A DNA stretch of 64,000 bases from Pseudomonas soli (GTDB lineage Bacteria; Pseudomonadota; Gammaproteobacteria; Pseudomonadales; Pseudomonadaceae), in assembly GCF_900110655.1 (NCBI RefSeq), contig NZ_FOEQ01000011.1, positions 62,001 through 126,000 of the forward strand, written 5' to 3'. The translations under genes were made by a program, and so were the position numbers. The stretch's first letter is position 1. Every line of letters begins with the position of its first letter. The notes below the pieces were generated by a model. That model was not told the DNA's origin. It made no database searches and saw only the letters and a list, made by a program, of their open reading frames with translations. This document shows, in pieces, positions 18,621 to 26,472 of the stretch.

Positions 18621-19640
18621 ATGTCCCGTACTGGCTCGCGTACTACCGGTCGTCCCACCCTGGCTGAAGTCGCCAGGCTTTCCGGGGTTTCCCCCATCAC
18701 CGCCTCCCGCGCCCTGCGTGGCGTCAGTACGGTCGCACCGGAGCTGGCGCAGAAGGTCATGGCCGCGGCGGCGAGCCTTGGCTATGTCGCCAACCCGGCG
18801 GCCCGCGCGCTGGCGTCGGCGCGCAGCCAGTCGGTGGTGGTGTTGATCCCCTCGTTGTCCAACCAGCTGTTCATCGACACCCTCGAGGCCATTCACGAGG
18901 TGATGCGCCCCCGCGGCCTGGAAGTGCTCATTGGCAACTATCACTACGATATCGCCGAGGAAGAGAACCTGATCCGCAACTACCTGGCCTACCAGCCCTG
19001 CGGCGTGCTGCTCACCGGCTTCGAGCGCAGCGAGGCCTCGCGGCAGATGCTGGCCGCGAGCCAGGTACCGTGCGTGCACATGATGGAGCTGGGCGGCGAG
19101 GGCGATGCCTTGTCGGTAGGATTCTCCCAGCATGCGGCCGGACGCGCCGCGGCGCGGCACCTGATCGAGCGTGGCCGCCGACGCCTGGGGTTCATCGCCG
19201 CGCAACTCGACCCTCGGGTAATGCAGCGCGCCGAAGGCTTCCGTCAGGCCCTCGCCGAGGCCGGTCTGCAAGCCCCCGAGCTCGAAGTGCTCGACCCGCA
19301 ACCCTCGTCCATCGGTCTGGGCGGCACGCTGTTCAGCCGCCTGCTGGCGAAGGCGCCGGATGTCGACGGCATCTTCTTCTGCAACGACGACCTGGCCCAG
19401 GGCGCGGTGCTGCAGGCGTTGCGCGAAGGCATCGAAGTGCCGGGCCGGGTGGCTATGGTCGGTTTCAACGACCTGCCGGCCTCGGCGCACATGGTCCCAC
19501 GCCTGACCTCGATCCGCACCCCGCGCGCGGCGGTCGGGCGTGGTGCTGCTCAGGCGCTGCTGGCGTTGCTCGATGGCAAGCGGGTGGCTACCGGTCAGCA
19601 GGACCTGGGGTTCGAGCTGATGGTGCGCGAGAGTTCCTAA
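18621..19640 (+). CDS. gnuR: LacI-family repressor of gluconate genes (GnuR)
   Basis: 339 residues. N-terminal LacI helix-turn-helix (L-A-E-V-A-R-L-S-G-V-S-P-I-T-A-S-R-A-L) with hinge, then a PBP-like effector domain (F-I-D-T-L, F-F-C-N-D-D-L-A-Q-G, G-F-N-D-L-P). In P. putida the orthologue represses gluconate genes and is released by a gluconate-pathway metabolite. It is divergent from gnuK, and three matching palindromes lie in front of gntP, gnuK and gnuR. The ATG at 18621 has no strong ribosome site. Confidence 0.88.
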   Translation: MSRTGSRTTGRPTLAEVARLSGVSPITASRALRGVSTVAPELAQKVMAAAASLGYVANPAARALASARSQSVVVLIPSLSNQLFIDTLEAIHEVMRPRGLEVLIGNYHYDIAEEENLIRNYLAYQPCGVLLTGFERSEASRQMLAASQVPCVHMMELGGEGDALSVGFSQHAAGRAAARHLIERGRRRLGFIAAQLDPRVMQRAEGFRQALAEAGLQAPELEVLDPQPSSIGLGGTLFSRLLAKAPDVDGIFFCNDDLAQGAVLQALREGIEVPGRVAMVGFNDLPASAHMVPRLTSIRTPRAAVGRGAAQALLALLDGKRVATGQQDLGFELMVRESS

Positions 19641-19752
19641 GGCCGGCGCAGCGTTGGCTGTCACCTAGCGTGCGGCGCCCACCTGGCAAAAATGTCAGTT
19701 GTGGTCGGTCGCCAGAAGCAGGACGCTGTGGCTTTCCGGCAGAGGACAGGCC

Positions 19753-20439
19753 GTGCCCCACTCTCGATTGCTGTACACGGATGCCCATGGCTCGGTGTTG
19801 CGCGCCCAAGGTGAAACAGGTCAGTCGGTGCTGGCCTATACCGTGCACGGCCATGATGCCAGGACTCGGCCGGTCAGTCCGTTCCTGCGCTTCAATGGCC
19901 AGGCCCCAGAGAAGTTGTCCGGCAACTATCTGCTGGGTAATGGCTATCGGACATACAGTCCGACACTGCTGCGCTTCACCTCGCCAGACGGCTTGAGCCC
20001 GTTTGGTGAGGGTGGTTTGAACGCCTATGCTTACTGTGCGGGTGACCCGATCAACAGCGTCGACCCTTCGGGGCATGCGCCTGGGAAAAAGCGTAACCCG
20101 ACTGGCGGATGGCTGTTAGTGAAGAAATTCGTACGCAAAAAACTGGCGCTGGTCGAGGATGCCACCACCTTTGCAAAACTGTTTGTAGAGGTGCTCAAAA
20201 AACCGACCTGGTCGAACCGGTGGGCTGTAGTCAAGCAAACCGGCAAGATGGCAATCAAGTACGGGCCTGTTGCTCCCGTCTATTGGGTATATGACTGGCT
20301 GCGCCCAACACCGTCCGTGCCAGACCAAGTGACGGCCCCTTCCGTGCCTGCCGCCCCCCACGCTGGTGCACCTAACGGCCCAGCTGACGGCCAGTCGCCG
20401 TCAGACACACGCAACAAGCTACGGGGCGACAGTACATAA
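19753..20439 (+). CDS. Short orphan RHS-core protein with variable C-terminus
   Basis: 228 residues. Residues about 1-40 resemble the strand repeats of RHS/YD proteins (Y-T-D-A-H-G-S-V-L-R). The conserved RHS core follows at about 45-108: F-N-G, G-N-Y-L-L-G-N-G-Y-R, L-R-F-T-S-P-D-G-L-S-P-F, N-A-Y-A-Y-C-A-G-D-P-I-N-S-V-D-P-S-G-H. After the core junction the sequence is lysine-rich and then proline/alanine-rich, with no toxin fold that I recognise. I choose GTG at 19753 because AGAGGA is six bases upstream; a TTG at 19699 is possible. No large RHS cage and no obvious immunity gene is adjacent, so it is a fragment or a free-standing short type. Confidence 0.65.
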   Translation: MPHSRLLYTDAHGSVLRAQGETGQSVLAYTVHGHDARTRPVSPFLRFNGQAPEKLSGNYLLGNGYRTYSPTLLRFTSPDGLSPFGEGGLNAYAYCAGDPINSVDPSGHAPGKKRNPTGGWLLVKKFVRKKLALVEDATTFAKLFVEVLKKPTWSNRWAVVKQTGKMAIKYGPVAPVYWVYDWLRPTPSVPDQVTAPSVPAAPHAGAPNGPADGQSPSDTRNKLRGDST

Positions 20440-20544
20440 AACGGAGAGCACTCCGACCTGGAGAGGAAACCTTCGACCTCCAGCTGCAGAAGGCGCAGGG
20501 CAGCGCTCGACTCACGATGGCTGCTCTGCCACGTTCTCCAGTGC

Positions 20545-21402
20545 TTACCCGCGGCTGACCCACCAGCCGAACCCCGCCGCGGTGAAGAACATGATCAGGC
20601 TGTAGATCGCCGCCGGCACCGCCATGGTCGCGTTGTTCAGCAGCGACGGGCTCAGGGCCAGCGCGATGGCCAGGGTGCCGTTGTGGATGCCGATCTCCAT
20701 GCCGATGGCGATCGCCTGGCGTTTCGGGATGTTCAACAGGCGTGGCACCCAGTAACCCACGCCAAGGCTGAGCAGGTTGAACAGCAACGCGGCGCCACCG
20801 ACGATCGGCGCGTACTCGACTACGGTCTGCCAGTCCTTGGCCAGGGCCAGGACGATGGTGAAAGCCAGGAACAGCGCCGCGACGATCTTCATCGGCTTCT
20901 GCATTCGCGCGGAGAAGCGCCGCGCCCAGTAACGGATCAGCATGCCCAGGGCCACCGGCAGCAGGACGATGGCGAACACCTGCATGACCTTGGCGAATTG
21001 CAGGGGAATGGCCTGGTCCGATGCCATGAACCACATCAGCGACAGGTTCACCAGCAGCGGCATGGTGAGGATGGCGATCAGCGAGTTGACCGCGGTGAGG
21101 GTGATGTTCAGCGCCACGTCGCCGTGGGCCAGGTGGCTGAACAGGTTGGCCGTGGTGCCGCCGGGCGAGGCGGCCAGCAGCATCAGGCCCACCGCCAATG
21201 CCGACTCAAGGCCAAAGCCGTTGGCTATCAGGAAGCACACCAGTGGCAGCAGCAGGATCTGGCAGGCCAGGCCGATCACCACCGGCTTGGGGTACTTCAC
21301 CACCCGGGCGAAGTCGGCGAGGGTCAGCGAAAGCCCCAGGCCGAGCATGATGATGCCCAGGGCCAGCGGCAGGAGGGCGGTGAGCAAGGGGGAGGCGGTC
21401 AT
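20545..21402 (-). CDS. Bile acid:sodium symporter family (BASS) transporter
   Basis: 285 residues with nine to ten membrane helices. The family's A-A-S-P-G-G-T-T-A-N-L-F and G-M-E-I-G-I-H-N-G-T-L-A segments are present; these form the sodium-site and substrate region in the crystal-characterised homologues. Bacterial members import organic anions with sodium, but the substrate here is unknown. It stands alone between the RHS fragment and the peroxidase. Start ATG at 21402 with a weak AAGAGA site. Confidence 0.85.
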   Translation of the reverse strand: MTASPLLTALLPLALGIIMLGLGLSLTLADFARVVKYPKPVVIGLACQILLLPLVCFLIANGFGLESALAVGLMLLAASPGGTTANLFSHLAHGDVALNITLTAVNSLIAILTMPLLVNLSLMWFMASDQAIPLQFAKVMQVFAIVLLPVALGMLIRYWARRFSARMQKPMKIVAALFLAFTIVLALAKDWQTVVEYAPIVGGAALLFNLLSLGVGYWVPRLLNIPKRQAIAIGMEIGIHNGTLAIALALSPSLLNNATMAVPAAIYSLIMFFTAAGFGWWVSRG

Positions 21403-21575
21403 GGGCGGTCTCTTGGGCGAAGGATCCCGAGGAGTGTAGGTGGGTGCGCAATGATAGCTAATCGTGTCTGGACGATCTTGGTAACCGTTTGTTACTGGCC
21501 TGATGACGCCATGTCGCGTTGCGATGCCGGGCCTGTGGCAGTAGCATTCGCGCTTTTGCCGAGGATTAGCCCGTC

Positions 21576-22454
21576 ATGCCGTTCCAGCAAGGTCTGCTTG
21601 CCACCCCGGTGCCGGCCCACGCCCGTCACCTGTTCTTTGCCCTCGATTCCCTGGAAGCGCTGCCCGCCGTTCTTGACCAACTGTTGCCGCAAGTCGATGG
21701 CCACAGCCTGATCCTGGCCGTCGGCGCGCCGCTGGCCAAGGCCCTGGGTCGTGAGGTGCCGGGCCTGCGCAGTTTCCCGCAACTGGACGCGGTGGTGGAG
21801 AACCCGGCGACCCAGCACGCCCTGTGGCTGTGGCTGCGCGGTGCCGAGCGCGGCGAGCTGTTCCTGCGCGCCCAGGCACTGCAGCAGACGCTGGCGCCGG
21901 CCCTGCGCCTGGTCGACAGCGTCGACGGCTTCCTGCACCGCGGCGGCCATGACCTGACCGGCTACGAAGACGGCACCGAGAACCCGGTGGACGCAGACGC
22001 CGTCGCCGCCGCCATTGTGCCGGGCGACATCCCCGGCCTGTCGGGTTCGAGCTTCGCCGCCTTCCAGCTGTGGAAGCACGACCTGGGCTACTTCAAGTCG
22101 CTGCCCCAGGCCGAGCAGGACAACATCATCGGTCGCCGCCTGAGCGACAACGAAGAGCTCGACGACGCGCCCGAATCCGCCCACGTCAAGCGCACCGCCC
22201 AGGAGAGCTTCGCGCCCGAAGCGTTCGTGGTGCGGCGCTCGGTGGCCTGGACCGATGAGCGCGGCGCGGGCCTGGCGTTCGTCGCCCTGGGCTTCTCGCT
22301 GGACGCCTTCGAGGTGCAGCTGCGGCGCATGAGCGGGCTGGAGGATGGCGTGGTCGATGGCCTGTACCGCTTCAGCCGGCCGTTGAGTGGCGGGTATTAC
22401 TGGTGCCCGCCGCTGGGTGAGCAGGGCGCAGACCTGCGTCTGTTGCTGGGCTGA
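21576..22454 (+). CDS. Dye-decolorizing (Dyp-type) peroxidase
   Basis: 292 residues. Haem peroxidase of the ferredoxin-like Dyp fold with the G-Y-E-D-G-T motif (catalytic D132), proximal haem histidine H203 (E-S-A-H-V-K-R-T), and the conserved R-R-S and G-L-A-F-V-A-L elements. It uses H2O2 to oxidise bulky dyes, phenolics or lignin fragments. There is no signal peptide, so it is cytoplasmic or encapsulated; no encapsulin gene is adjacent and no encapsulin-targeting tail is visible. GAGGA lies eleven bases before the ATG. Confidence 0.88.
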   Translation: MPFQQGLLATPVPAHARHLFFALDSLEALPAVLDQLLPQVDGHSLILAVGAPLAKALGREVPGLRSFPQLDAVVENPATQHALWLWLRGAERGELFLRAQALQQTLAPALRLVDSVDGFLHRGGHDLTGYEDGTENPVDADAVAAAIVPGDIPGLSGSSFAAFQLWKHDLGYFKSLPQAEQDNIIGRRLSDNEELDDAPESAHVKRTAQESFAPEAFVVRRSVAWTDERGAGLAFVALGFSLDAFEVQLRRMSGLEDGVVDGLYRFSRPLSGGYYWCPPLGEQGADLRLLLG

Positions 22455-22460
22455 CAGGTC

Positions 22461-22531
22461 CTCATCGCGGGGCAAGCCTGCTTCCACGTCTCGGGCCTGA
22501 TGCCCATCAGCGTGGGCTTGCCCCGCGATGA
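22461..22531. repeat. Inverted REP pair, CATCGCGGGGCAAGC type
   Basis: TCATCGCGGGGCAAGCC facing GGCTTGCCCCGCGATGA, about 70 bases in all, between the convergent peroxidase and porin genes. A long stem forms in either transcript, so it probably works as a two-way terminator. A related pair lies at 59683-59757. Confidence 0.75.
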
Positions 22532-22532
22532 C

Positions 22533-23846
22533 TCAGAACGGCACCGCCACCGTCAGCTGGCTGTAGACGTTGGTCCCGCTGCCCACCTGGTTGCCGCCAT
22601 TGCTTTCATCCTTGCGCGGTTTGAACAGCCCCAGCAGCGGGGTGACGATCAGGTGCTCGTTGACCGCCCATTCCACATACAGGTCCAGCTCCTGCGCATC
22701 GAGGTTCAAGGTGTCGCGGCTACGCACTGTGTCGAAGTCGAAGAACAGCGCGCCGAGGGTCAGATTGTCCCGTGGCGTGGCCTTCAGACCGACATGGTGG
22801 ATGCCGCTGTTGGTGTTGAAAGGCCCGGCGTAGTTGCCGGCGACCTCGCCCTGGATCCAGGTGCCATAGCCGCTGGAAAGCCCTGTGAACAGCAGGTCCC
22901 AGCCTGCGGAGTAGCGGGTGTAGCGGTAGGTCAGCTGCGGCGCCCAAGGGGTGTCGGCGAAGGTGTAGGCCGCTTCGCCGTACCAGGCCGTCTCATGCCC
23001 GCCGCGCTTGTCCTGCCAGGCATATTCGAAGGCCAGCCGGGTGTTCGCCAGGCCCGCACTGCCTTCACCCCGCAGGCTGTATACATCCATGCCTTCGCGG
23101 GCCTTCTGGAACTCGCTGGCCCACTGGTCGGTCACGTCGATGCCGTGGATATAGGTCAGGCCCAGGGTACCCAGGTCATGGGTGTAGTCCAGGGTGCCGG
23201 CCGCCAGCTCGGTTTCGGCCTGTGCGCGGTTGTCGGACTTGAGCCACAGCACACTGCCATGCAGCCCCTCCTGGCCGCCCAGGCGCAGCACCGCGGTGCG
23301 GTCGAAGGCGTGGCGCGCGCCCAGATAGAAGCCGCCGCCACGGTTGAGCTGGCCGTCGGCCGGGCCCTTGCCCAGGTTGGGGCCGTCGTCGTTGATCAGG
23401 AAGCCGCTGCCCAGGCGGATCACCTGGCGGCCGCCGGACAGGTCCACGCCATCCTTGCCCAGCAACGGGAACAGGTCGCCCGAGCGCCAGCCCAGGTAGG
23501 CGTCCTCGATCTTGGTGGTGCGTTCGGAGCCGTCCTGGTTGCCGCCGGCGTCGCCGTCGCCCCAGGCGCCTGAGCTGACCCAGTTGAGGGCGCCATACAG
23601 GCTGCCGTTGCCGGCCAGGCCCTGGTCGCCGCTGAGGCCGTACTTGATGAAACCTTCGCGCCATGTCGAGCCACCGGGGGTGCCATCGTAGTTGTGGCGG
23701 CTGTTGAACATGCCCCAGACCGCGAGCAGATCGGCGTTCAGGTGGCTGTCGTCGTCGGCATACAGTTCGTAGGCCGGGCTGGCCTGGCCATGGACCAGCA
23801 GGGTCAGTGCCGTGGCCATTGCGGTGCGACGTGGAGTGAGACGCAT
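22533..23846 (-). CDS. Outer-membrane beta-barrel (alginate-export/porin-like)
   Basis: 437 residues. Signal peptide (about 1-25, to S-P-A), then alternating amphipathic strands rich in Tyr, Trp and Gly. It ends in phenylalanine (T-V-A-V-P-F), as Bam-assembled barrels do. The A-D-L-L-A-V-W-G-M-F, G-G-R-Q-V-I-R-L-G-S-G and C-terminal L-Y-V-E-W segments resemble the alginate-export/AlgE-like porin group. It should pass a small organic solute across the outer membrane. GAGGA seven bases before the ATG. It is the last gene of the minus-strand run ALDH-MoaF-SDR-SDR-porin, which suggests it admits that pathway's substrate. Confidence 0.7.
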   Translation of the reverse strand: MRLTPRRTAMATALTLLVHGQASPAYELYADDDSHLNADLLAVWGMFNSRHNYDGTPGGSTWREGFIKYGLSGDQGLAGNGSLYGALNWVSSGAWGDGDAGGNQDGSERTTKIEDAYLGWRSGDLFPLLGKDGVDLSGGRQVIRLGSGFLINDDGPNLGKGPADGQLNRGGGFYLGARHAFDRTAVLRLGGQEGLHGSVLWLKSDNRAQAETELAAGTLDYTHDLGTLGLTYIHGIDVTDQWASEFQKAREGMDVYSLRGEGSAGLANTRLAFEYAWQDKRGGHETAWYGEAAYTFADTPWAPQLTYRYTRYSAGWDLLFTGLSSGYGTWIQGEVAGNYAGPFNTNSGIHHVGLKATPRDNLTLGALFFDFDTVRSRDTLNLDAQELDLYVEWAVNEHLIVTPLLGLFKPRKDESNGGNQVGSGTNVYSQLTVAVPF

Positions 23847-23987
23847 GGATCGATCCTCGTTTTTTGTGTGCGGTCTTGAGTGCCGCGTTGTTGTGGAGGC
23901 AGTGTCGAAAGGTGACGGGCTATTAGCGCGTGGAACGCTGGCGGTGGTCTTGCCCGTGGCTGCCAGCGCTCTTGCATGTCGCCGCCA

Positions 23988-24755
23988 TCACAGGCGCGCG
24001 GCGGTCTCCGGCAGGGTGGCGCCACCGTCGACCACAAGGGTCTGGCCGGTGATGTAGCGGGCGGCGTCGGAGGCCAGGAACAGCATCGCGGCAGCGATAT
24101 CGGCGGGTTCCCCCAGTCGCCCCAAGGGCACGCCCGCGGCGATCCGGGCGTTTAACTGGGTATCGCCGAGGTTGCCCATGGCCGGGGTGCGCACCATCCC
24201 CGGTTCCACGCCGTTGACCCGTACATTGAACTGCGCCAGTTCCAGTGCGGCGTTGCGGATGAAGCCGTTGACCCCGGCCTTGGACGCGGCGTAATGGCTC
24301 AGGCCCGGATAGGCCACCCGCGGGCCGGTCACCGAGGAGGTAGCCAGCACGCAGCCGCCACCTTGGCGGCGGAATAGCGGCAAGGCGCCTTGGGTGAGCC
24401 AGAACAACGCCCCCAGGTTCACCGCCAGGGTCCGTTGCAGCAGCGCCGGGTCGATCTCGGCGAACGTGGTAAGCGGGAAGTACGCGGCGTTGTGCACCAG
24501 CACATCCAGGCGTTCCAGCTTGGCTAGCAAGGTGTCGATCGCAACGGGGTCGGCCAGGTCCAGCGTTTCCCCCCGCACGTCGTGACCCAGGACCCGTTGT
24601 GCCTCCATCAGGCGCTCAAGTGCTGGCGAATCGAGATCCACGGCCATCACCTGGGCACCGCCTCGGGCGAAACCCTCGACGATGGCCTGACCGATCCCGC
24701 CCGCCGCGCCGGTGACCAGCACGGTGCGACCCTCGAAGTCGTAGCACGCTTTCAT
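23988..24755 (-). CDS. Short-chain dehydrogenase/reductase (SDR 1)
   Basis: 255 residues, classical SDR. NAD(P)-binding T-G-A-A-G-G-I-G-Q, N-A-A at the end of beta-4, catalytic S-S-V-T-G and Y-A-A-S-K, and C-terminal T-L-V-V-D-G-G-A. It oxidises an alcohol or reduces a ketone. The ATG at 24755 overlaps the stop of SDR 2 as ATGA, so the two are translationally coupled. An acidic D-L-D at the end of beta-2 favours NAD(H) over NADP(H). Substrate unknown; operon context points to an aromatic or aldehyde catabolic route. Confidence 0.85.
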   Translation of the reverse strand: MKACYDFEGRTVLVTGAAGGIGQAIVEGFARGGAQVMAVDLDSPALERLMEAQRVLGHDVRGETLDLADPVAIDTLLAKLERLDVLVHNAAYFPLTTFAEIDPALLQRTLAVNLGALFWLTQGALPLFRRQGGGCVLATSSVTGPRVAYPGLSHYAASKAGVNGFIRNAALELAQFNVRVNGVEPGMVRTPAMGNLGDTQLNARIAAGVPLGRLGEPADIAAAMLFLASDAARYITGQTLVVDGGATLPETAARL

Positions 24756-25543
24756 GCCGACGGCTCCAGGTGGGTGAAGGCCAGGGTCGGCACATCGACC
24801 ACGGTCGAGCCGCCGTCGGCGGCGATCACCGCGCCGGTGACGATGCTGGCCTCGGCGCCGACCAGGAACTGGCATACGGCGGCTATTTCATCACTGCTGG
24901 CTGGGCGGCGCAGCGGGACGTCGGCGGTGACCCGGCGGTAGGCGCCATCAAGGTCCTCCTGGTGGTGGTCCATCAACGCCTGCATCTCCTTATCCGCCAT
25001 GGGCGTGCGCACCCAGCCCGGACAGACGCAGTTGACCCGCACGCCGAAGGGCCCATAGTCGCGGGCCAGTGAGCGGGTCAGGCCGACCAGCGCATGCTTG
25101 GCGGTGGTGTAGCCGCACACCTCGGGCCCGGCGCCCAGCGCGGCGATGGAGCCCAGCAGCACCAGGCTGCCACGCCGCTCGCGCAGCAACGGCAGGCACG
25201 CCCGGGCGGTGTGGAAGGCGCTGTCGAGGTTGCTGCGCATAGCCTCGCGCCAGGCGCTGTCGCTGGTCTGCTCGGCCGCGCCCAAGCCGTGGCCGCCAGC
25301 GCAGGCTATCACCGCATCGAGGCCGCCGAACCGCGCGCGTACCTGCTCGATGAACCCCACCCAGTTGCCACTGTCCGCGGCATCGCCGGCCAGCACCAGG
25401 CCATCGCACTGCTGCGCGACGCGCTCCAGTACCTCACGGCGGCGGCCCACCAGTGCCACCTGCCAGCCCTGGCGGGCCAGGCGCAGGGCGCAGGCTTCTC
25501 CGATGCCGCTGCCGGCCCCGGTGACCAGCACGCTGCGGCTCAC
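24752..25543 (-). CDS. Short-chain dehydrogenase/reductase (SDR 2)
   Basis: 263 residues. T-G-A-G-S-G-I-G-E nucleotide motif, A-C-A-G-G-H-G in place of the usual N-N-A-G, catalytic serine in L-L-G-S-I-A-A and Y-T-T-A-K, and N-C-V-C-P-G-W-V-R-T-P-M. The R-R-R after beta-2 favours NADP(H), unlike its neighbour, so the pair may use different cofactors. It starts with GTG at 25543, overlapping the MoaF-like stop as GTGA, and its stop overlaps the next SDR start as ATGA: tight coupling of three genes. Confidence 0.85.
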   Translation of the reverse strand: MSRSVLVTGAGSGIGEACALRLARQGWQVALVGRRREVLERVAQQCDGLVLAGDAADSGNWVGFIEQVRARFGGLDAVIACAGGHGLGAAEQTSDSAWREAMRSNLDSAFHTARACLPLLRERRGSLVLLGSIAALGAGPEVCGYTTAKHALVGLTRSLARDYGPFGVRVNCVCPGWVRTPMADKEMQALMDHHQEDLDGAYRRVTADVPLRRPASSDEIAAVCQFLVGAEASIVTGAVIAADGGSTVVDVPTLAFTHLEPSA

Positions 25544-26358
25544 TGCGCATGCTCCGTGCGGTTGAGCACCCGGCAGTGGGACGACACCGGGAAGTTGGCC
25601 AGCGCATCGAAGCCGCCGCCCTGGTAGCCGAAGATCTTGCCGTCGCTGCGGTGCCGCGCCAGGTCGATCATCACCAGGCCCAGGGTGGGCACGATCTTCT
25701 CGCACCAGACGAACAGGTACAGCTGCTCGGCGATCTTGTAGTAGTACGCCCGGTCGGTGTCGCACAGGCCCTGTTCGACACCCTTGAGGCACTGCCAGCT
25801 GTAGTAGTCGGCATTGAGGTAGATGTGCTCGTACTCCTCGGTGGGGCTGTAGCGGTAGTGGTTACGCAGGCCAACCAGCTCGGTGGTCGGCGCGTGGGGG
25901 CAGGCGCCGGCCTGCCAGGGGCGGTCGATGCTGCCGTGCAGGAAGCTGGCTTCGACGCCGGTCAGTGCTTCGCCGGCCAAGGCCAGGGCGTACAAGCCGC
26001 GCTGGGTGCGGGCCTGGTCGGGCAGGCGGCCGAGCACGGCGGTGAAGGCCTGCTCGAGAGTGTCGAGCACCAGCGACACCGACCAGGCCTGGCCGGCCTC
26101 GTGCTTGATGAAGTCGACCAGGTAGATACCGGGGCGCACCGAAGTGGCTCGGTAGTCGGCGCTGCCGCTGCTGTGGCCGTCCGCCGCGTGCCAGTGCAGG
26201 CGCTCGCTGTCGAAGCGGTGCTCGATGATCCAGCCATTGGCGAAGTGCAGGGTGAGCGAGCGCCCGGACAGGTCGGCCAGTTGCGGCAGGATGAAGGCCT
26301 CGGGTGCGAAGCCTTCGGCGAGGGCGCCCACGGTGATCCAGTCGGTTTGCTTCGGCAT
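25540..26358 (-). CDS. MoaF-like protein
   Basis: 272 residues with two lipocalin-like beta domains of the MoaF N- and C-terminal families (N-terminal L-T-L-H-F-A-N-G-W-I-I-E-H-R-F; C-terminal H-Y-R-Y-S-P-T-E-E-Y-E-H-I-Y-L-N). MoaF was named in the Klebsiella monoamine regulon, not for molybdopterin synthesis, despite its database label. Biochemical function is unknown; binding of a small aromatic ligand is a fair guess. AGGAG lies eight bases before the ATG. Coupled by GTGA to SDR 2 and 114 bases after the aldehyde dehydrogenase gene. Confidence 0.75.
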   Translation of the reverse strand: MPKQTDWITVGALAEGFAPEAFILPQLADLSGRSLTLHFANGWIIEHRFDSERLHWHAADGHSSGSADYRATSVRPGIYLVDFIKHEAGQAWSVSLVLDTLEQAFTAVLGRLPDQARTQRGLYALALAGEALTGVEASFLHGSIDRPWQAGACPHAPTTELVGLRNHYRYSPTEEYEHIYLNADYYSWQCLKGVEQGLCDTDRAYYYKIAEQLYLFVWCEKIVPTLGLVMIDLARHRSDGKIFGYQGGGFDALANFPVSSHCRVLNRTEHAQ

Positions 26359-26472
26359 GTCGTTGACTCCTGTGTTGGGATGCTGCCCGGCATTTACGCG
26401 GTAGAACGCCGCCAGCTACGCCGGGCACCTGCAGGCAGTAGCGGCCTAGGTCGTGGTTGGCGCTGGTGATGG

